The notes below the pieces were generated by a model. That model was not told where the DNA came from, did no database searches, and saw only the letters and a list, made by a program, of their open reading frames with translations. Of a DNA stretch of 64,000 nt, positions 45,924-58,469 are shown one piece after another. The stretch is from contig NC_069658.1 of the NCBI RefSeq assembly GCF_027244095.1, positions 423,982,687 through 424,046,686 of the forward strand. Reading direction: 5' to 3'. Within the stretch, counting starts at the first letter, position 1. Each line of letters opens with the position of its first letter. The DNA is from Hemicordylus capensis. Its lineage: Eukaryota; Chordata; Lepidosauria; Squamata; Cordylidae. Both the position numbers and the translations under genes were made by a program.

Positions 45924-46577
45924 GTTATAAGCTAGGAGTGACAAACCACAGAAGAGTGACTGTCTCCTTTAATACCACTTAGCTCTCTGTCAAGAACTTC
46001 CTGATATGTCAGAGTTCTCGGCTTGAGAGCCATGAACTTGGCATACAGTTTCCTCTTCTGGTCAACCCAACTGCAGCAGCCTTGCTAGAACACAGCCATC
46101 TCAGGCCCTGGGCTGGCCTCGCATAACTGGGCTATTCATTGGATCTTCCTAAGATAAGAAGGGTATGAAGGTTTCCTATGTGGAGCCGGGCTTTGCCTCA
46201 GTGTCGAAGTTTTCTTGGTCCTGGCACATTGCTGTCTGTGACCACTGGTTTGTCTGCTGTGCTTTGACCTTCAGCTTCTTTCCGGATCCTGGTTCCTGGT
46301 TGCTCTGCAGGCTTTGACCCTTGACTTCAGCTCCGATTTGGGGCTTATCTGTTGATCCTGGTTTCTTGTTTGTCTGCTCAGCTTTGATTCTTGGCTTCAG
46401 CTCTAACTCATGGCTTGTTTCCTGACCCCATACTTGCTGCAAACATCCCAATGGAAATGGTGATTAAATACATGTCCAATTTTTGTCAAAGAGAGGCTCC
46501 CTAAAGAGCTCATACAAATAATGGGGTTCCATTGAGCTCTACACAGATGCTGAAAGAATCCCACAGTAATGGAGTAC
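45921..46577. other. Intergenic, unassigned
   Basis: No recognised exon or family. Short internal repeats of the type TTTGACC...TTCAGCT (46260-46410) give a loosely periodic open frame on the minus strand. Confidence 0.4.
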
Positions 46578-46806
46578 GGAGGCAGTGTGGTGTAGTGGTT
46601 AGAGTGCTGGACCTAGGACCAGGGAGATCAGACTTCAAATCCCTATTCAGCCATGAAACTCACTGGATGACTCTGAGCCTGTCACATATCTCTCAGCCTA
46701 ATCTACCTCACAGGGTTGTCGTGAGGATAAACATAACCATGTATCCTGCTCTGGGCTCCTTGGAGGAAGAGTGGGATATAAATGTAAAAATAAAATAAAT
46801 AAACAA
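46578..46806 (+). repeat. Sauria-type SINE, well preserved
   Basis: It has GTGTGGTGTAGTGGTTAGAG (A box), TCAGACTTCAAATCCCTATT (B box region), CTCAGCCTAATCTACCTCAC, GGCTCCTTGGAGGAAGAGTG and an AAATAAATAAAC tail. Confidence 0.9.
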
Positions 46807-47740
46807 ATGGCCTGGTGGAGAGAATTAATAGGTTGGTTTAAAAAGCCAACACAGCTTGCTAGTCAGCAAACACCACAATGGGAGTGCTGTTCCACACTCG
46901 GCAACAGCAGCATCACCCTTTGAACTGTTCAAAGGATGCAAAGCCAACACAAGACTACCTACTGTCCAGCACTCACCTTTGTATGCCAAGCTTCTGATGC
47001 AGCACAACATGAATGTGTTAAAGATAAACCAGATAAACATCCAGACTGCACAGAGACCATAAAAAAGGAGCAAGAGCTGACAAACCTGCAGCTGGAGGCT
47101 TTGTTCAGGTGAAACTGCCCTCCAGAGTTAGAAAAGGTATTTCAGGTATTCTACCCTTTACACATCGTGGACCTCCAAGGGATTCAGGTATTGTCAAAGA
47201 TGGGAAAGAAACAGAGCATGTCAAGAAAGGCATACTAAGGCCAGCAAGCAGCAGATGAGGATGCTCACCTCACTTTTGGACTAGAACGCCCTGACCACAC
47301 TGAGACAGACAAATCAATGTTCTGGAATGGAAGCTATTTTGCCTTCCAGGCCCCCAGAGGTCCCTCCAACCTTGAGAAGAAGTGTAAGTCAAAGAAGAAA
47401 ACCTATAGATGATTTGAAGACTTTGGAACTTTTTGACCCCAGTTTATGACCCTTTTGCATTGCTTTGGAAAACAGGAGCTAATTCCCCCAACTTTCCGCA
47501 ATCTAGCTATACTCCCCCTTCAGTGTTTCTCAGAGGTTTGTCCCTAGAGAGCCCCGGTTGAAGTGGAGAGGGAAGCAGGAGGAGGAGCAAGAGAGAGGCA
47601 GAAAGGAGGGAAATGCTGCAACACATCTGATAGTAAAGGAACAATTTACTAAATCTTGCCTGCTAGGTTACCAGCTTTAATTGTCTTTGGCCAAAACCAA
47701 TGGGAGCAGCTACAGTCACAATTCTGCATGTGTGGCTGGA
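46807..47740. other. Intergenic, unassigned
   Basis: No exon or repeat was recognised. Confidence 0.4.
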
Positions 47741-47754
47741 CTGTTGTGGCGACT

Positions 47755-48895
47755 ATGGGCAGACATGGTAGAGGTTTATACAATTATGCATGAAGAGTAG
47801 AGAGTGGATAGAGATAATTTTTTTCTCCCTCTCTCACAACCAGAGGTGCACTAACTCCTGGACCTTGGGGACCCGGTCTGGTCCCCCAAGGTCTGGGGGA
47901 GCCTTCAAATAGCCGGGGCCAGGGGCCTCCGGCAGCCACCCTGCATCCACCCCACCAAAGTTCCGCTTTTTAAAAAAACTCTTACCGCGGCCAAGGGGTG
48001 GCTGCAGGGGGGATCGGAGTAGTCCTTCTCCCTTCTCCTCCCCTCCCCCAGTGGCGGTGGGCTGGGAGCAGGAGCAACGCTGCACCCATCTGTTCAGGCC
48101 AGCGTCTTTAAGCAAATGCAAGGTGCACCTGCTCAGAGGAGACCATCACAAACCTGTGGCATCATGAGCTTGCGATGATCTCTCAACTGGGCAGGCACAC
48201 CTCACCGTTGCTTAAAGACGCTCACCCAAACAGACGGGCACAGTGACGCTCCTGCTCCCACCCCAATGCCACTGGGGGAGGGGAGGAGAAGGGAGAAGGA
48301 CTACTCTACTCCACCCCACCACCCCCTCCGCAGCCACCCCTCAGCCGTGGTAAGAATTTAAAAGAAAAAGAAGGGCTTTGTTGGGGCAGCCCCCCCCAAA
48401 GGAGGTTGGGGGGGGGGCTCGCACAGAGGGGCTTGTAGCTGGGCGGTCCAGGTGCCCAAATTACCTTGGTGCGCCCCTGCTCACAACACTAGAACCAAGG
48501 GTCATCCCATGAAACTGAAGGACAGGAAATTTAGGATCAACAAAAGGAAATACTTTTCCACACAGCACATAATTAATCTATGGAATTCTCTGCCATGGGG
48601 TGTGGTGATGGCCACTAACGTGGGTTGCTTTAAAAGGGGCTTAGACAAATTCATGGAGGACCAGTCTATCAATGGCTACCAGTCTTGACGGCTACAGGCC
48701 ACCTTCAGTCTCAAAGGCAAGATGCCTCTAAATACCAGTTGCAGGGGAGCAACAGCGGGAGAGAGGGCATGTCCTCACTTCTTGCCTGAGGGCTTCTCAG
48801 AGGCAACTGGTGGGCCAATGTGTAAAACAGGATACTGGACTAGGTAGGCCTTGGGCCTGATCCAGTGGAGCTGTTCTTGTGTTCTTTGTGGAATG
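47755..48895 (+). mobile_element. CR1 LINE 3' end, split by a foldback hAT
   Basis: The coding end (RKYFSTQHIINLWNSLPWGV, then FKRGLDKFMEDQ) and 3' UTR (CTGATCCAGTGGAGCTGTTC) follow at 48480-48895. Earlier CR1 sequence (ACAATTATGCATGAAGAGTA) is at 47755-47840, before the insertion. Confidence 0.85.
47841..48479. mobile_element. Foldback hAT element, 639 bp
   Basis: The ends are CAGAGGTGCACTAACTCC and GGTGCGCCCCTG, flanked by a perfect 8-bp duplication CTCACAAC (47833-47840 and 48480-48487). The two halves are long inverted arms, for example CTTCTCCCTTCTCCTCCCCT against AGGGGAGGAGAAGGGAGAAG. Confidence 0.9.
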
Positions 48896-50737
48896 CTGAA
48901 GGGGAAAATGGGGCATGGAGGGAAAGATGTTCACACAATTGTGTATTTTGTGTCTGTACAGGTGAGGCAACATTAACTGAAGCTCCCCGCCCCTTCCTTA
49001 AATTCTAGCTTCAGTTACACAAGAGGGCCTCACAACACTGAGTGGAACGCAAGAGGTAAAAACTGACTGGAGAAGCTACACCAAGACAAATCCACCTGAA
49101 AAGAAGGCTACTCTGTGTCACTGTGGTTGCTCACATAATGCAACTCAACAATTTATATGTAAATATTCCTCTTTTGTTATCCATGATACCTCTTTGCTTC
49201 GCACTCTGTTGTAAGTTCTACACGGGAGGGACTTGTTGGGTTTTCACTCAGTAAAGCACCATGTACTGTGTTAATGGTATATCTAGAAAACCATAATAGT
49301 CATCATTTTGAACAGTGTAGTTCTTCAAGGAAAACTACTCAGTAGCTAGACAAACAACATTCACATTCTGATCTAGTTTGGCAGAGTGTTCATGCAGGAG
49401 TGACTGTCTCCCAACTTGGGTAATGGTCCATCATTTTTCTGAAGGGGCTTGATCATAATGATCTTAGCACTTTAGTAAAATTACAGCCAAGCCTTATATA
49501 AAGCAACCCTCTGAATGTAAAATTGGCTTTTGGGGGAAATGATTGCGAACAATTATCATGGAGTCTTCTCTCATATCAGCAAAGAGAGATTCTACTTTCT
49601 CATCCCACCGCCCACTCTGATAACAACTCCAAAATTGAAGCATGATACAGGCTGCATTGCATGATGGAATGACAATGAAGACCTTTAACAAGAAGTTAGT
49701 CTTTGTTTAAAAGCCTGAGGGAGCCCTGCAATTTGTAAAGGCAGCGCAGTGGAAAAGAAAACTAAGCTCACCCAGACTCTTCCGGTCTCTTCTGCTGTGC
49801 ATGATCAATGCTGGCATGGAATTGAAATGCCAATACCATTTATTAGAGGAAAGGGATTTCGATAATTCTGCCATCTCATTGTAATTCTGCAGCGTGTGTG
49901 CAGCAGCAGCAGCAGCGATAGCTGAACAAACCAGTCTAATCACCTACGATCCTTGAAGAGGTCTCAGATGTCAGTGAGTGCGCTGCAGTTTGTGCTCCCC
50001 ACATGCAGCCTTGTTAGGGGTGCTAGTGGCCACAGGCAGGGGGGAGTATACGTAAGAGAAAGCCACTATTTATTTGCATATGCTAATTTACTTGCAGGCA
50101 TGCAAACTTCAACATTGCCCTTGGCTTAGTATTGATTAAAAGAATGGTTGGGGGAAAGCGTGAGAACCAGCCCATTTTACAGGCAAAGGGTATCTTTCTT
50201 TTTGGAAGCAACTCTTTAATGAATGCTTTCTTCTGTTATCACCTGTCCCCACCTTGCCTGTTGCTCACACTACCCCGCAGAGAGGCTGTTAACTATTGGC
50301 AAGTCCATTGTCTCTTAATTAAAGGAAATGTCAGTGATAGATGGATGGCATAGTGAAGTGACTAAGAATATAAGTGGAGAAGTTTCTGACTTAAACGGTA
50401 CCCCCAGCCACCAAATCAGGAGGCCGCCTTAGATAAGTTTCTCATTCCCACCCCCTGCAAAGAGCCTTTTCAAAATGCCCTGGGCCCTGTGGAGTGCGTG
50501 CAGCTTCTATGGAAGCCACATTCCCACCTGCGACTCCCATTATTGGAGGCGGAGGGAGGCAGATTGGGGCAGTCCGTTTTTAGGGTTGTGCCACCTGTTC
50601 CTATTCTGAACACTCTGAGCACACTAAGTAGAAAGCTCAGTATGGATGGAGTATGGTCCATGGACTCCATATTTTGTATTTATTGAACAGAAAATGTACA
50701 GGATCCACTTCATCCATGACAAGGCTGTCTGAAGGGG
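48896..50737. other. Intergenic, unassigned
   Basis: AT-rich DNA with no recognised exon, RNA or repeat. A CAG run of five units occurs near 49905. Confidence 0.5.
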
Positions 50738-50807
50738 AATGCAGGAATACAGGAAGTTGCCTTATACCGAGTCAGACCATTGGTCCATCTAGTTCAGTAT
50801 GGTCTAC

Positions 50808-50943
50808 CAGGGCTGCTCAACTTCGGCCCCCCAGCTGTTTCTGAACTACAACTCCCATGATCCCCAGCCACAATGGCCAATAGTCAGGGATTATGGGAGT
50901 TGTAGGCTAACAACTGCAGAAGTGCTGAAGTTGAGCGGCCCTG
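50808..50943. mobile_element. hAT MITE, 136 bp, in the SINE tail
   Basis: Ends are CAGGGCTGCTCAACTTCGGC and GAAGTTGAGCGGCCCTG. The flanks GGTCTAC and GCTCTAC match at 6 of 7 bases. Confidence 0.8.
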
Positions 50944-50952
50944 GCTCTACAC

Positions 50953-51088
50953 CAGGCCTGCTCAACTTAGGCCCCCCAGCTGTTTTTGAACTACAACTCC
51001 CATAATCCCCAGCCACAGTGGCCAATAGCTAGGGATTATGGGAATTGTAGGCCAACATCTGCAGAAGTGCCGAAGCTGAGCAGCCCTG
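50953..51088. mobile_element. hAT MITE, 136 bp, second insertion next to the first
   Basis: Ends are CAGGCCTGCTCAACTTAGGC and GAAGCTGAGCAGCCCTG. CTCTACAC precedes it (50945-50952) and recurs four bases after its end (51093-51100). Confidence 0.75.
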
Positions 51089-51611
51089 GAGCCTCTACAC
51101 TGACTGGTAGCGACTCCTCCAAGGTTTTAGCCAGAAGTCTCTCCCAGCCCTGCCTGGAGATGCTGCCAGGGAGCGAACCGGGGGCCTTCTGTGTGCAAAG
51201 CAGAAGCCCTGCCCCTGAGCTGTGGCCCCATCCCCTAAGGGGAATCTCTTACAGGGCTCACATGTCGTGTCCCATCCAAATGCAAACCAAAGCAGACCCT
51301 GCTTAGCCCAGGGCACCACGGATGCTTGCTGCCACAAGACCAGCTCTCCTCTCCTTAAGGTGGAGGGGCGACTGCCCAGGACCCTGCCCCGGCAGCGTGG
51401 GCTTGAGGGAGCACCCGGCAGCACAGCCACAGAAATGCTTCTAGTGGCGGCAAGGCCAGTACGATAGTGATTCATCATGTGGGAGGTGGAAACTATTTTA
51501 ACCCTGCAAAAGGTAGAGACAGTATATCAGGACCGTGTGCAAAAACGAAATAACAAAAAATAAAACAGAAGAAGGCAATCATGACACAACATAGCCCAGA
51601 ACTATGGAGAG

Positions 51612-51925
51612 AAGAGCTCGCTTGGCGGTAGCGAGCATGAATTGCCCCCTGCTAAGCAGGGTCAGCCCTGGCATGCATTTGGATGGGTGACTACATGGAA
51701 ACACTGCCTGCTATGAGATATTCCCTTTAGGGGGATGGGGCCATCGTTCAGTGGCAGAGCAGCAGCTTTGCAAGCAGAAGGTCGCAGAAGGTTCACTCCC
51801 TGGCATTTCCAGGGAGGAGCGGGAAAGACTCCTACCTGAAACTTTGGAGAGCCAAGTCAGTGTAGACAAGTCTGAGCTAGATGGACCAAAGGTCTCACTC
51901 AGTTTAAGACAGCTTCTTAAGACTG
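51612..51925 (+). repeat. Composite SINE: 5S-like head, tRNA-like middle, shared tail
   Basis: GAGAGCTCGCTTGGCGGTAG is followed by CTGCTAAGCAGGGTCAGCCC and TTTGGATGGGTGACTACATG (compare 5S rRNA). Then comes a tRNA-like unit with GTTCAGTGGCAGAGCAGC (A box) and GAAGGTTCACTCCCTGG (B box). The tail is CTGAGCTAGATGGACCAAAG and CTCACTCAGTTTAAGACAGC. Confidence 0.85.
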
Positions 51926-52172
51926 GTGGCAATTAAAACTCAGGCAGCAGCATTAAAAAGCAGTAAAACACACAGGGATATCCAAAAGCAGTGAAGTTGC
52001 CAGGCAGGCTTCCCTAGGGAACAAGTTCCACAAATGGAGCACCACAGCTGAAAATGTGTTCTTCCTGGTGGCCACCTGTCTCACTTCCAAAGGCAGGGGC
52101 ACCCTAGAGGAGAGCTTCCATGGATGACCACAGTGAATAGGCAGGTTAACACAGGAGTAGGCATTCCTTTAA

Positions 52173-52432
52173 GCCACCAAATGGCACAGCGGGGAAATGA
52201 CTTGACTAGCAAGCCAGAGGTTGCCGGTTCGAATCCCAGCTGGTATGTTTCTAGACTATGGGAAACACCTCTATCAGGCAGCAGCGATATAGGAAAGTGC
52301 TGAAAGGCATCATCTCATACTGCATGGGAGAAGGCAATGGTAAACCCCTCCTGTATTCTACCAAAGACAACCACGGGGCTCTGTGGTCGCCAGGAGTCGA
52401 CACCAACTCGACAGCACACTGTACCTTGAGAC
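52173..52432 (+). repeat. tRNA SINE with BovB/RTE-like tail, full length
   Basis: A-box-like TGGCACAGCGGGGAAATGAC and B-box GCCGGTTCGAATCCCAGC are intact. The body has AGGCATCATCTCATACTGCA. The tail AGTCGACACCAACTCGACAG resembles the BovB/RTE LINE end. Confidence 0.9.
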
Positions 52433-53488
52433 ATTCCTTTAAGTACCTGGCTCCCAAGTTGTAGAGGGCTTTCCAAGGACCAGAACCTTGAACTGAGCTT
52501 GGAAACATAACATTGCCATTTTGTTGACATTATTGCGCATAAGAAACAAACATTCGACAGATGGCAATACATTTTGCACAATCATCACTTGCATAAAATC
52601 AACTGAATTGTCTTTTCTGTGCAATCTACGTTTCCATCTACCTTCTGTCACTTTGATAATAAGGAATTTATGATTGAAATAATTAAAACAATGTGGTTAT
52701 CCTCTTGCTTCTTTTAGTTCTCTGTGTTTAAATTCCTTATATAGCTCTGATTTGTTTTAAATTAAAGACAGACATGGCAGTGTGGTATTCATGTATATGA
52801 GTTGCACATTTGTGCATTGACCAGTGTCCTCTGGCCCTTCTCCCTGTCTCTGGGGTCCGTGTCTGTGTTTCCATGCAGTCTGGAGACCAGAGGCCTCTCG
52901 CTTACCACTTCCCAGTGCCTCCATCCTGGATGAGCTTGTCCCTCCTGTCCCACCACCAGTTCCATTCAGTTTTGTTGCCCTGTCCTAAAAGTTGGTGAAG
53001 TAAAAGAGAATGAGAGGTCATGATCTTGGCTAAGATCCCAATGAAACTTTAGGGCCAAAGGAACACAGAGAGACAGAGGACTCTTGACCTTCGGCGAGAT
53101 GTCATGGGCCATCTGACTGGGAGGAACAGGTCACTGAATCTAGGGCAGGCTCTGGTTATGAAACCACCAGGTTTGGTAATATTCTGTGCAGAACGACAGG
53201 GGTAGTCTGGCTACATTTTTTAAAAGGGCAAAGCACAACTGGGCAAAGAACAAGCAAAGAGCAACAGAAATAACCAGGCATTTGGAATGATTCTTATGAA
53301 GAGATGCTTTAAAAAGTTAGACTTTGCAAAGACAAAATGCTATTGGTGGATCTCCTGAGTGAACCATTGCTGTAGAGCAGCATCGCTCAAGCAGGTGTGC
53401 CACAGCAGGCCGCCAGTGTGCAATGGGGATGGGATGCTGAACCGTCTGCCATGCTGACTCACTCTGAGTCAGTTCTGAAAGTGGGGAG
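52433..53488. other. Intergenic, unassigned
   Basis: No exon or repeat was recognised. Confidence 0.45.
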
Positions 53489-53527
<39 letters not shown>

Positions 53528-53741
53528 TTACATTTATATCCCACTCTTCCTCCAAGGAGCCCAGAGCGGTGTACTATATACTTGAGTTTCTCTTTCACAA
53601 CAACCCTGTGAAGTAGGCTAGGCTGAGAGAGAAGCGACTGAGTCACCCAGAGTCACCCAGCTAGTTTCATGGCTGAATGGGAATTTGAGCTCTCCCTGGT
53701 CCTAGTCCAGCACTCTAACCACTACACCATGCTGGCTCTCC
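53489..53741 (-). repeat. Sauria-type SINE with an (ATT)n tail
   Basis: On the minus strand GAGAGCCAGCATGGTGTAGT starts the tRNA head, CTACTTCACAGGGTTGTTGT follows in the body, and the tail is an expanded AAT repeat (53489-53527). Confidence 0.9.
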
Positions 53742-56700
53742 ATTTTTAACATCCCCATTTTACATCCGGCCCACTTCCTTATGCACCAGGAGGGATGCAC
53801 CCTTCCCGGTTCATAATAGGGCAAATCAGCTCCAAAGGTGGGCAGTTTAAACTCTTCACTTTTGGAGCAGACTCTAAACAAACAAACAAACTTCACCTGG
53901 AGGTTTTTCACAGGTGGCTTTATGCCTCCGAGTATCTGAAGAGTGAATCTGCTTCGCAGCAGATTCACAAGATGTTTACTTTGGGGGATTAAAATGACAG
54001 TCCACATAGCTGTTGGCTTCTCCCCGCACTCATTGGCAGATCGTTTTCCTGTGCATTCGCACCTCCCTGGTCTGGGTTTCCCCTCCAACCAATCACAAAT
54101 CAGAGCACAGAGGAAGAGGGGAGAGAGCTTTCCCCCTAATAGTTAGACAGCTAAGAGCTCAAGACCAGCATAAGGAGTTGCCAAAAGGGCGGATCAAACA
54201 GCAGGATCCTTAACCCTTGCCTTTGTGAGTGACTGCCTTCCTCACATAATGTTTACCCCACCCCTCTCTCTCACACACAGACACCTAATGGACTCTATTT
54301 GTCCCATTTTTTAACACTTGAAAACATTTTTTTAAAAGCTGCCGCTGAGCAGCAGCAGCAGAGCGGGATGGCAGCAAGAGCAGCTCTCCCTCCACCCAAA
54401 CGATGGAGGGAAGGTCCTCAGGGGCAGGGCCAGGGCTGGCTGGGGCAGGTGGGCGCGCTGGCGAGTGGCACAGCAGGGCAGTGGCAGAGGGACTGACTCG
54501 TAGGAGTCTCTAGAGCACTCACCTCCGCCGGCCACTGACTCTCCGGGAGGGAGGAGCTGGGAGGGAGGGCAGGTGAAATGCTCTCATCCTCAGCCCTCTC
54601 TGCCTCCAAATGAGGCAGGCGGGCTGATTTCAGGCTCCTATGCCTGTGCGTGCCTGCACAGAAGCTTGAAATCAGCCCGTCTGCCGCATTCTGAAACTAG
54701 AGGATTTTTAAAAACCGGACATCCTCCGGGCTAAGCCAGAATTCGCAGCCTCCATTCGGAGGAAATCAAAGTCCTGTCTGTCCTGGTCCCTGATAGCCCG
54801 CAGGGATGTCGGGGGAAATCCAGCTAATATGTGGACTGGCACACTCCAATCCGGAGTGGATTCACAAGAAAAGCCCTGTGTGAAAAGCCTCCTGGTGGCT
54901 TTGCTGCCACCAAAAAAAAAAAAAGGGGTGGTATGTCTGTGTTGGGGGCCAGTGTGCCTGATTTTTATTTTTAATTTTAATTTAAGTGTGGCTCAGGATG
55001 AAAAGGGTTGGGAAACACTGTGCTAGAGAGATGCAACATCATGAATGTTGGTGGGGTGGAAATGTTGGGGGGTGGAAATGGGGAAGGAATTCCTGTTTGC
55101 CTCCCTTGCTCAACATATAACTTAGAAGGTGGCACTTAGTAAACGTAACAAGATGCTTATGTCAATCCAGCAAAAGGACTTATTGCACAAAGGTCCTGAG
55201 TCAGCTACATAGTCACGTGTCGTGATGACTCATGGTTATGTAGTCCCACTGAAACCAATGGAACAAGTTAAGCATGACCGTTGCTTTGGATATGATTCAG
55301 TCCCTGAGTCTATGTTGATCCATGAGGATTCGAGCCCAGAGCCAGAGACTATCTGGCTAGTAGTTGATCCACTTCATAGGCCTTTTGCACTCTCTTTAAC
55401 CTCAGCTGCCTAATGAGCACTTTGTCTTCAGCAGGCAACTGGGGAATAAAGCCCTAAGGAGAGACAAATATAATTAATCACTATAATTATTACTTAATCC
55501 AATGGCTCCTCTAATTGCGTTCCTGACTGACAATTAGTAAAAGCAAAGCCCCGCATAATTGCCACGTAACCACTAAACAAACTGTGGAACGGGAAAGGCT
55601 GGCAGCTCCCCAAGAAAGAGACACTGGGAGCAGAACAGCAGGCCGAGGCACACAGAGGAAGATTCCAAGACTGCAGTTAGGCAGCCCCTCGGATTTGGGG
55701 ACATCCCAACAGAACACAGACGTTCCATAGCAATGCTTAACCTCCACCTCCAGATCCGAGGATGGAGGTGTTGGGAGAGGTTGAGGTCTCACCTGCTCTC
55801 TAACCCCCTGGATTCCTCCAGGCCTAGCACCAACACCCCACTGCCCTGCTTGCTCCCTCTCTTTTTCTTACAAGTTACTTCTTTCTCTCCACGTTCTCCG
55901 CCCTTTCTTGCTGTAGTGCCTGCCTGTTTATGGCAAGAAGAAGAGGAAGAGGAAGAAGAACAAAACAACAACAACAACAACAACAGTGTTTTGCTTGTGG
56001 ACTGCATCCCCCTCCCTCAAGATGTCAGATTTGACCATCAGCAGCTCTGCTCAGCTAAGTAATTTTCATTCCTCGCTGCCACCACTGCTGCTGCTACAAT
56101 TACTATTACTTATTTACTTTACTCCTCCTCCTTCTCCTCCTCCTCCACCAACATACTTGGAAGGAATTATACAAAGTAACATAAGCTAAACAGACAAATC
56201 CCTACCTCAAAAGAATTGTACACTCTAAGTTTCAACTGTGGGGAAAACAAAAAAGAGGCTGGAGGAGGAGGAGAAACAGAAGAAGAGAAGAGAGGGTAGC
56301 AAGGAATGCCGTGCCAAACACAGCTGCACTTAGACTTCATTTCAGTTAGGAGGACTAAAGTGTTGACTAACTTCCTGATAGTAATAAAGTGTAGAGATAT
56401 CAGCTCATGAATAAATTAGGTTTTTTACAAGTTGTTTTGTTTTTTTAAACCAACCATTGCCTGGAATGTTACCCATGTTCCTTGTGGACTAATTATTGGA
56501 ACCTTTGCCCCATCAAGACATTTTCTTGGTAAGTTTCCCCTCTGCTGTTCTAGCTTTTCTGCTATGTCTTCTTCAGTTGCAAGGAGGTCAAGGTCACTTG
56601 TTTGTGCCTCTTGCAGTGCTGGATGCCATCTAGTTAGGGTGTTTCTGCCCAGGAACTTTCTGCACTTTTGATCTGGGGCTTTCGCTCAACCAGAAGCAGA

Positions 56701-57007
56701 TGAGACTCCCGTGCCAAAAGCACAGTAGAATCTTGGGCAAGCCCTCTTTCAGTTCCGGCCAAAGATAAGTATAAGACAGAAGCAGGAGTCCACTGTACTG
56801 GCATCCCTGATTCTCTCAGGAAGACGTAACCTTCAAGGGTACAGGAGGCCAGCCATGTAGTTCAGTGGGAGAGTTAAGCATGTGCTTAATCCTTTGCATT
56901 GAAATAAATGACATACTTACAGTTATGCTCTTATGCACACTTACTTGGGAGTAAGTCCCCATGAACACACTGTGACTTATTTCTGAGTAAAATTGCCTAG
57001 GATCAGG
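53742..57007. other. Intergenic, unassigned, with simple repeats
   Basis: No exon was recognised. GTGAATCTGCTTCGCAGCAGATTCAC-type palindrome sequence occurs near 53943-53968. Low-complexity AGAAG/CAA runs lie at 55935-55985 and CTC runs at 56125-56145. Confidence 0.45.
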
Positions 57008-57177
57008 CAGCAGGGTAGCTAGGGAAGAGGGGGCTCGTGTTTGCTCCTCTCCCTGACGGCCCCTCAGAGTGAGGGAAATAATGAAGAAAATAGGGAGAGG
57101 TGGAGCTGGGGGCCCCTCAGGAGCTGGGGGGCCCTGGGTTCTTTGAACCCACCTACTCAATTACAGCTACGTCCCTG
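57008..57177. mobile_element. Short hAT MITE, 170 bp
   Basis: Starts CAGCAGGGTAGCTAGGGAAG, ends ATTACAGCTACGTCCCTG, and is flanked by a perfect 8-bp duplication GGATCAGG (57000-57007 and 57178-57185). It is the complete form of the family whose ends lie at 10967 and 13830. Confidence 0.9.
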
Positions 57178-57626
57178 GGATCAGGTTGCACCTCTGGCTG
57201 GATCACGCCCTTTAATTTTAAACATCAAAGGCTCCAGATGTGATACTTTGCATGAGATGTTCCACTAAAAGTAAAATTTGAGAAAAATCCGCTCTCCAAC
57301 CTCTATGTGTTTTGGCAAGTGCAGGATCTTTTCTAAAATGTATGTGGCCTGATTTGCAAAATGTAGATCTGTGGGATCTACTTACTTGGGAAAAAGTCCC
57401 AATGAACTCAGTAAAACTTGGAGTGCAAGTCTAGACATATTTATCTGGGAGTAAATGCCATTTAACACAGTGGGGCTTACTTCTGAGGAAACGTGCATAG
57501 GCTTGCACTAGAAGGCGTGCATGAGATAAGGGTGCTGCACAGCTGACCATGTGGGAATCATGTGAAACTATAGCAAGAAATAAAACCCCAACCCACTTAA
57601 AATGGTCAAACTGGTTTGGTGGATTA

Positions 57627-58053
57627 CAGGGGCATACCTATAATAGGGCAAGGGGAGACAGTTGTCTGGGGGCCCACTGCCTGGGGGTGGGGAGAGGCAA
57701 GTCACATGACTGATTCCCCCAGCCACGCACCCGCCTGGGCTTCCTTCAGTTGTATCCATCCTCCAAAATTGATGTGAGTGTTAAGACCTGGAGCTACCAG
57801 AACAGCATGTCTTTCTCCAGTACCATAATTTACAAAACCTTTAAAAAAATAATTTAGGATTATGTTCTGTTGTGGCACATAGGTTATATATATTGTGGTA
57901 CATAGGTTATATAAATTTTTACTATGCTTTTTGTTACCCCTATTCAGCCTCATTTAAGATTTCTTTACTTCATGAGCTGAGCATCAGTGGAGGTTTGGGG
58001 GGGGGATTTTAAAATCTTGTCTCTGGGCCCACTCCAACCTTGCTACGCCCCTG
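57627..58053. mobile_element. Non-autonomous hAT element, 427 bp
   Basis: Ends are CAGGGGCATACCTATAAT and CTTGCTACGCCCCTG, flanked by a perfect 8-bp duplication GTGGATTA (57619-57626 and 58054-58061). It has the same interior as 14479-14854, plus a short internal duplication around GGCACATAGGTTATAT. Confidence 0.95.
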
Positions 58054-58469
58054 GTGGATTACCAGCTAATATTTCACAGTAAGCTGAAAATAAGGACACA
58101 CTTGCAACAACACCCCAATTCTGATTAAGAATAACCACAATAATAAATAAATAGTGGTGGCTGACATGACGCACAAGCCCTCCAGAAACAGGAAGGACTT
58201 GTGGCACCTCTGCAGAGAACTAGTGGTTGCACTACAAGCATGGCTGCCATTTCCCCCTTATGGGAAAATGGAAAGAAATGTGGTCATGCTTGTAGCTCAG
58301 CCACAGCTCTCAACAGCAGTGCAGCTGCTTCCAGATCCACAGCAGTGGCTGGCGCTACAAGTCTCTCCCAGCTCTGTAAGGCTTGGGCATCATGTCAGAC
58401 AATCATCACCACTGTCGTCGTCGTCATCATCATCTTCTTCAACATCATCATCGTCGTTGTTGTTGTTGT

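Larger units (their letters stand above)
50738..51352 (-). repeat. Composite 5S+tRNA-headed SINE interrupted by two hAT MITEs
   Basis: On the minus strand, in order: GAGCTGGTCTTGTGGCAGCA, the 5S-like AAGCAGGGTCTGCTTTGG, a tRNA-like CTCAGGGGCAGGGCTTCTGC with a B-box region (near GGTTCGCTCCC), and the shared tail. Two inverted-repeat elements (50808-50943 and 50953-51088) split the tail. Confidence 0.8.

Noticed and set aside
51640-51720. Possible 5S rRNA gene
   Set aside because: Only the internal promoter half resembles 5S rRNA, and it continues into a tRNA-like unit and a SINE tail; it is a SINE.
52173-52240. Possible tRNA gene (intact A and B boxes)
   Set aside because: No cloverleaf acceptor stem is evident, and the sequence runs on into a SINE body with a BovB-like tail that is repeated elsewhere.
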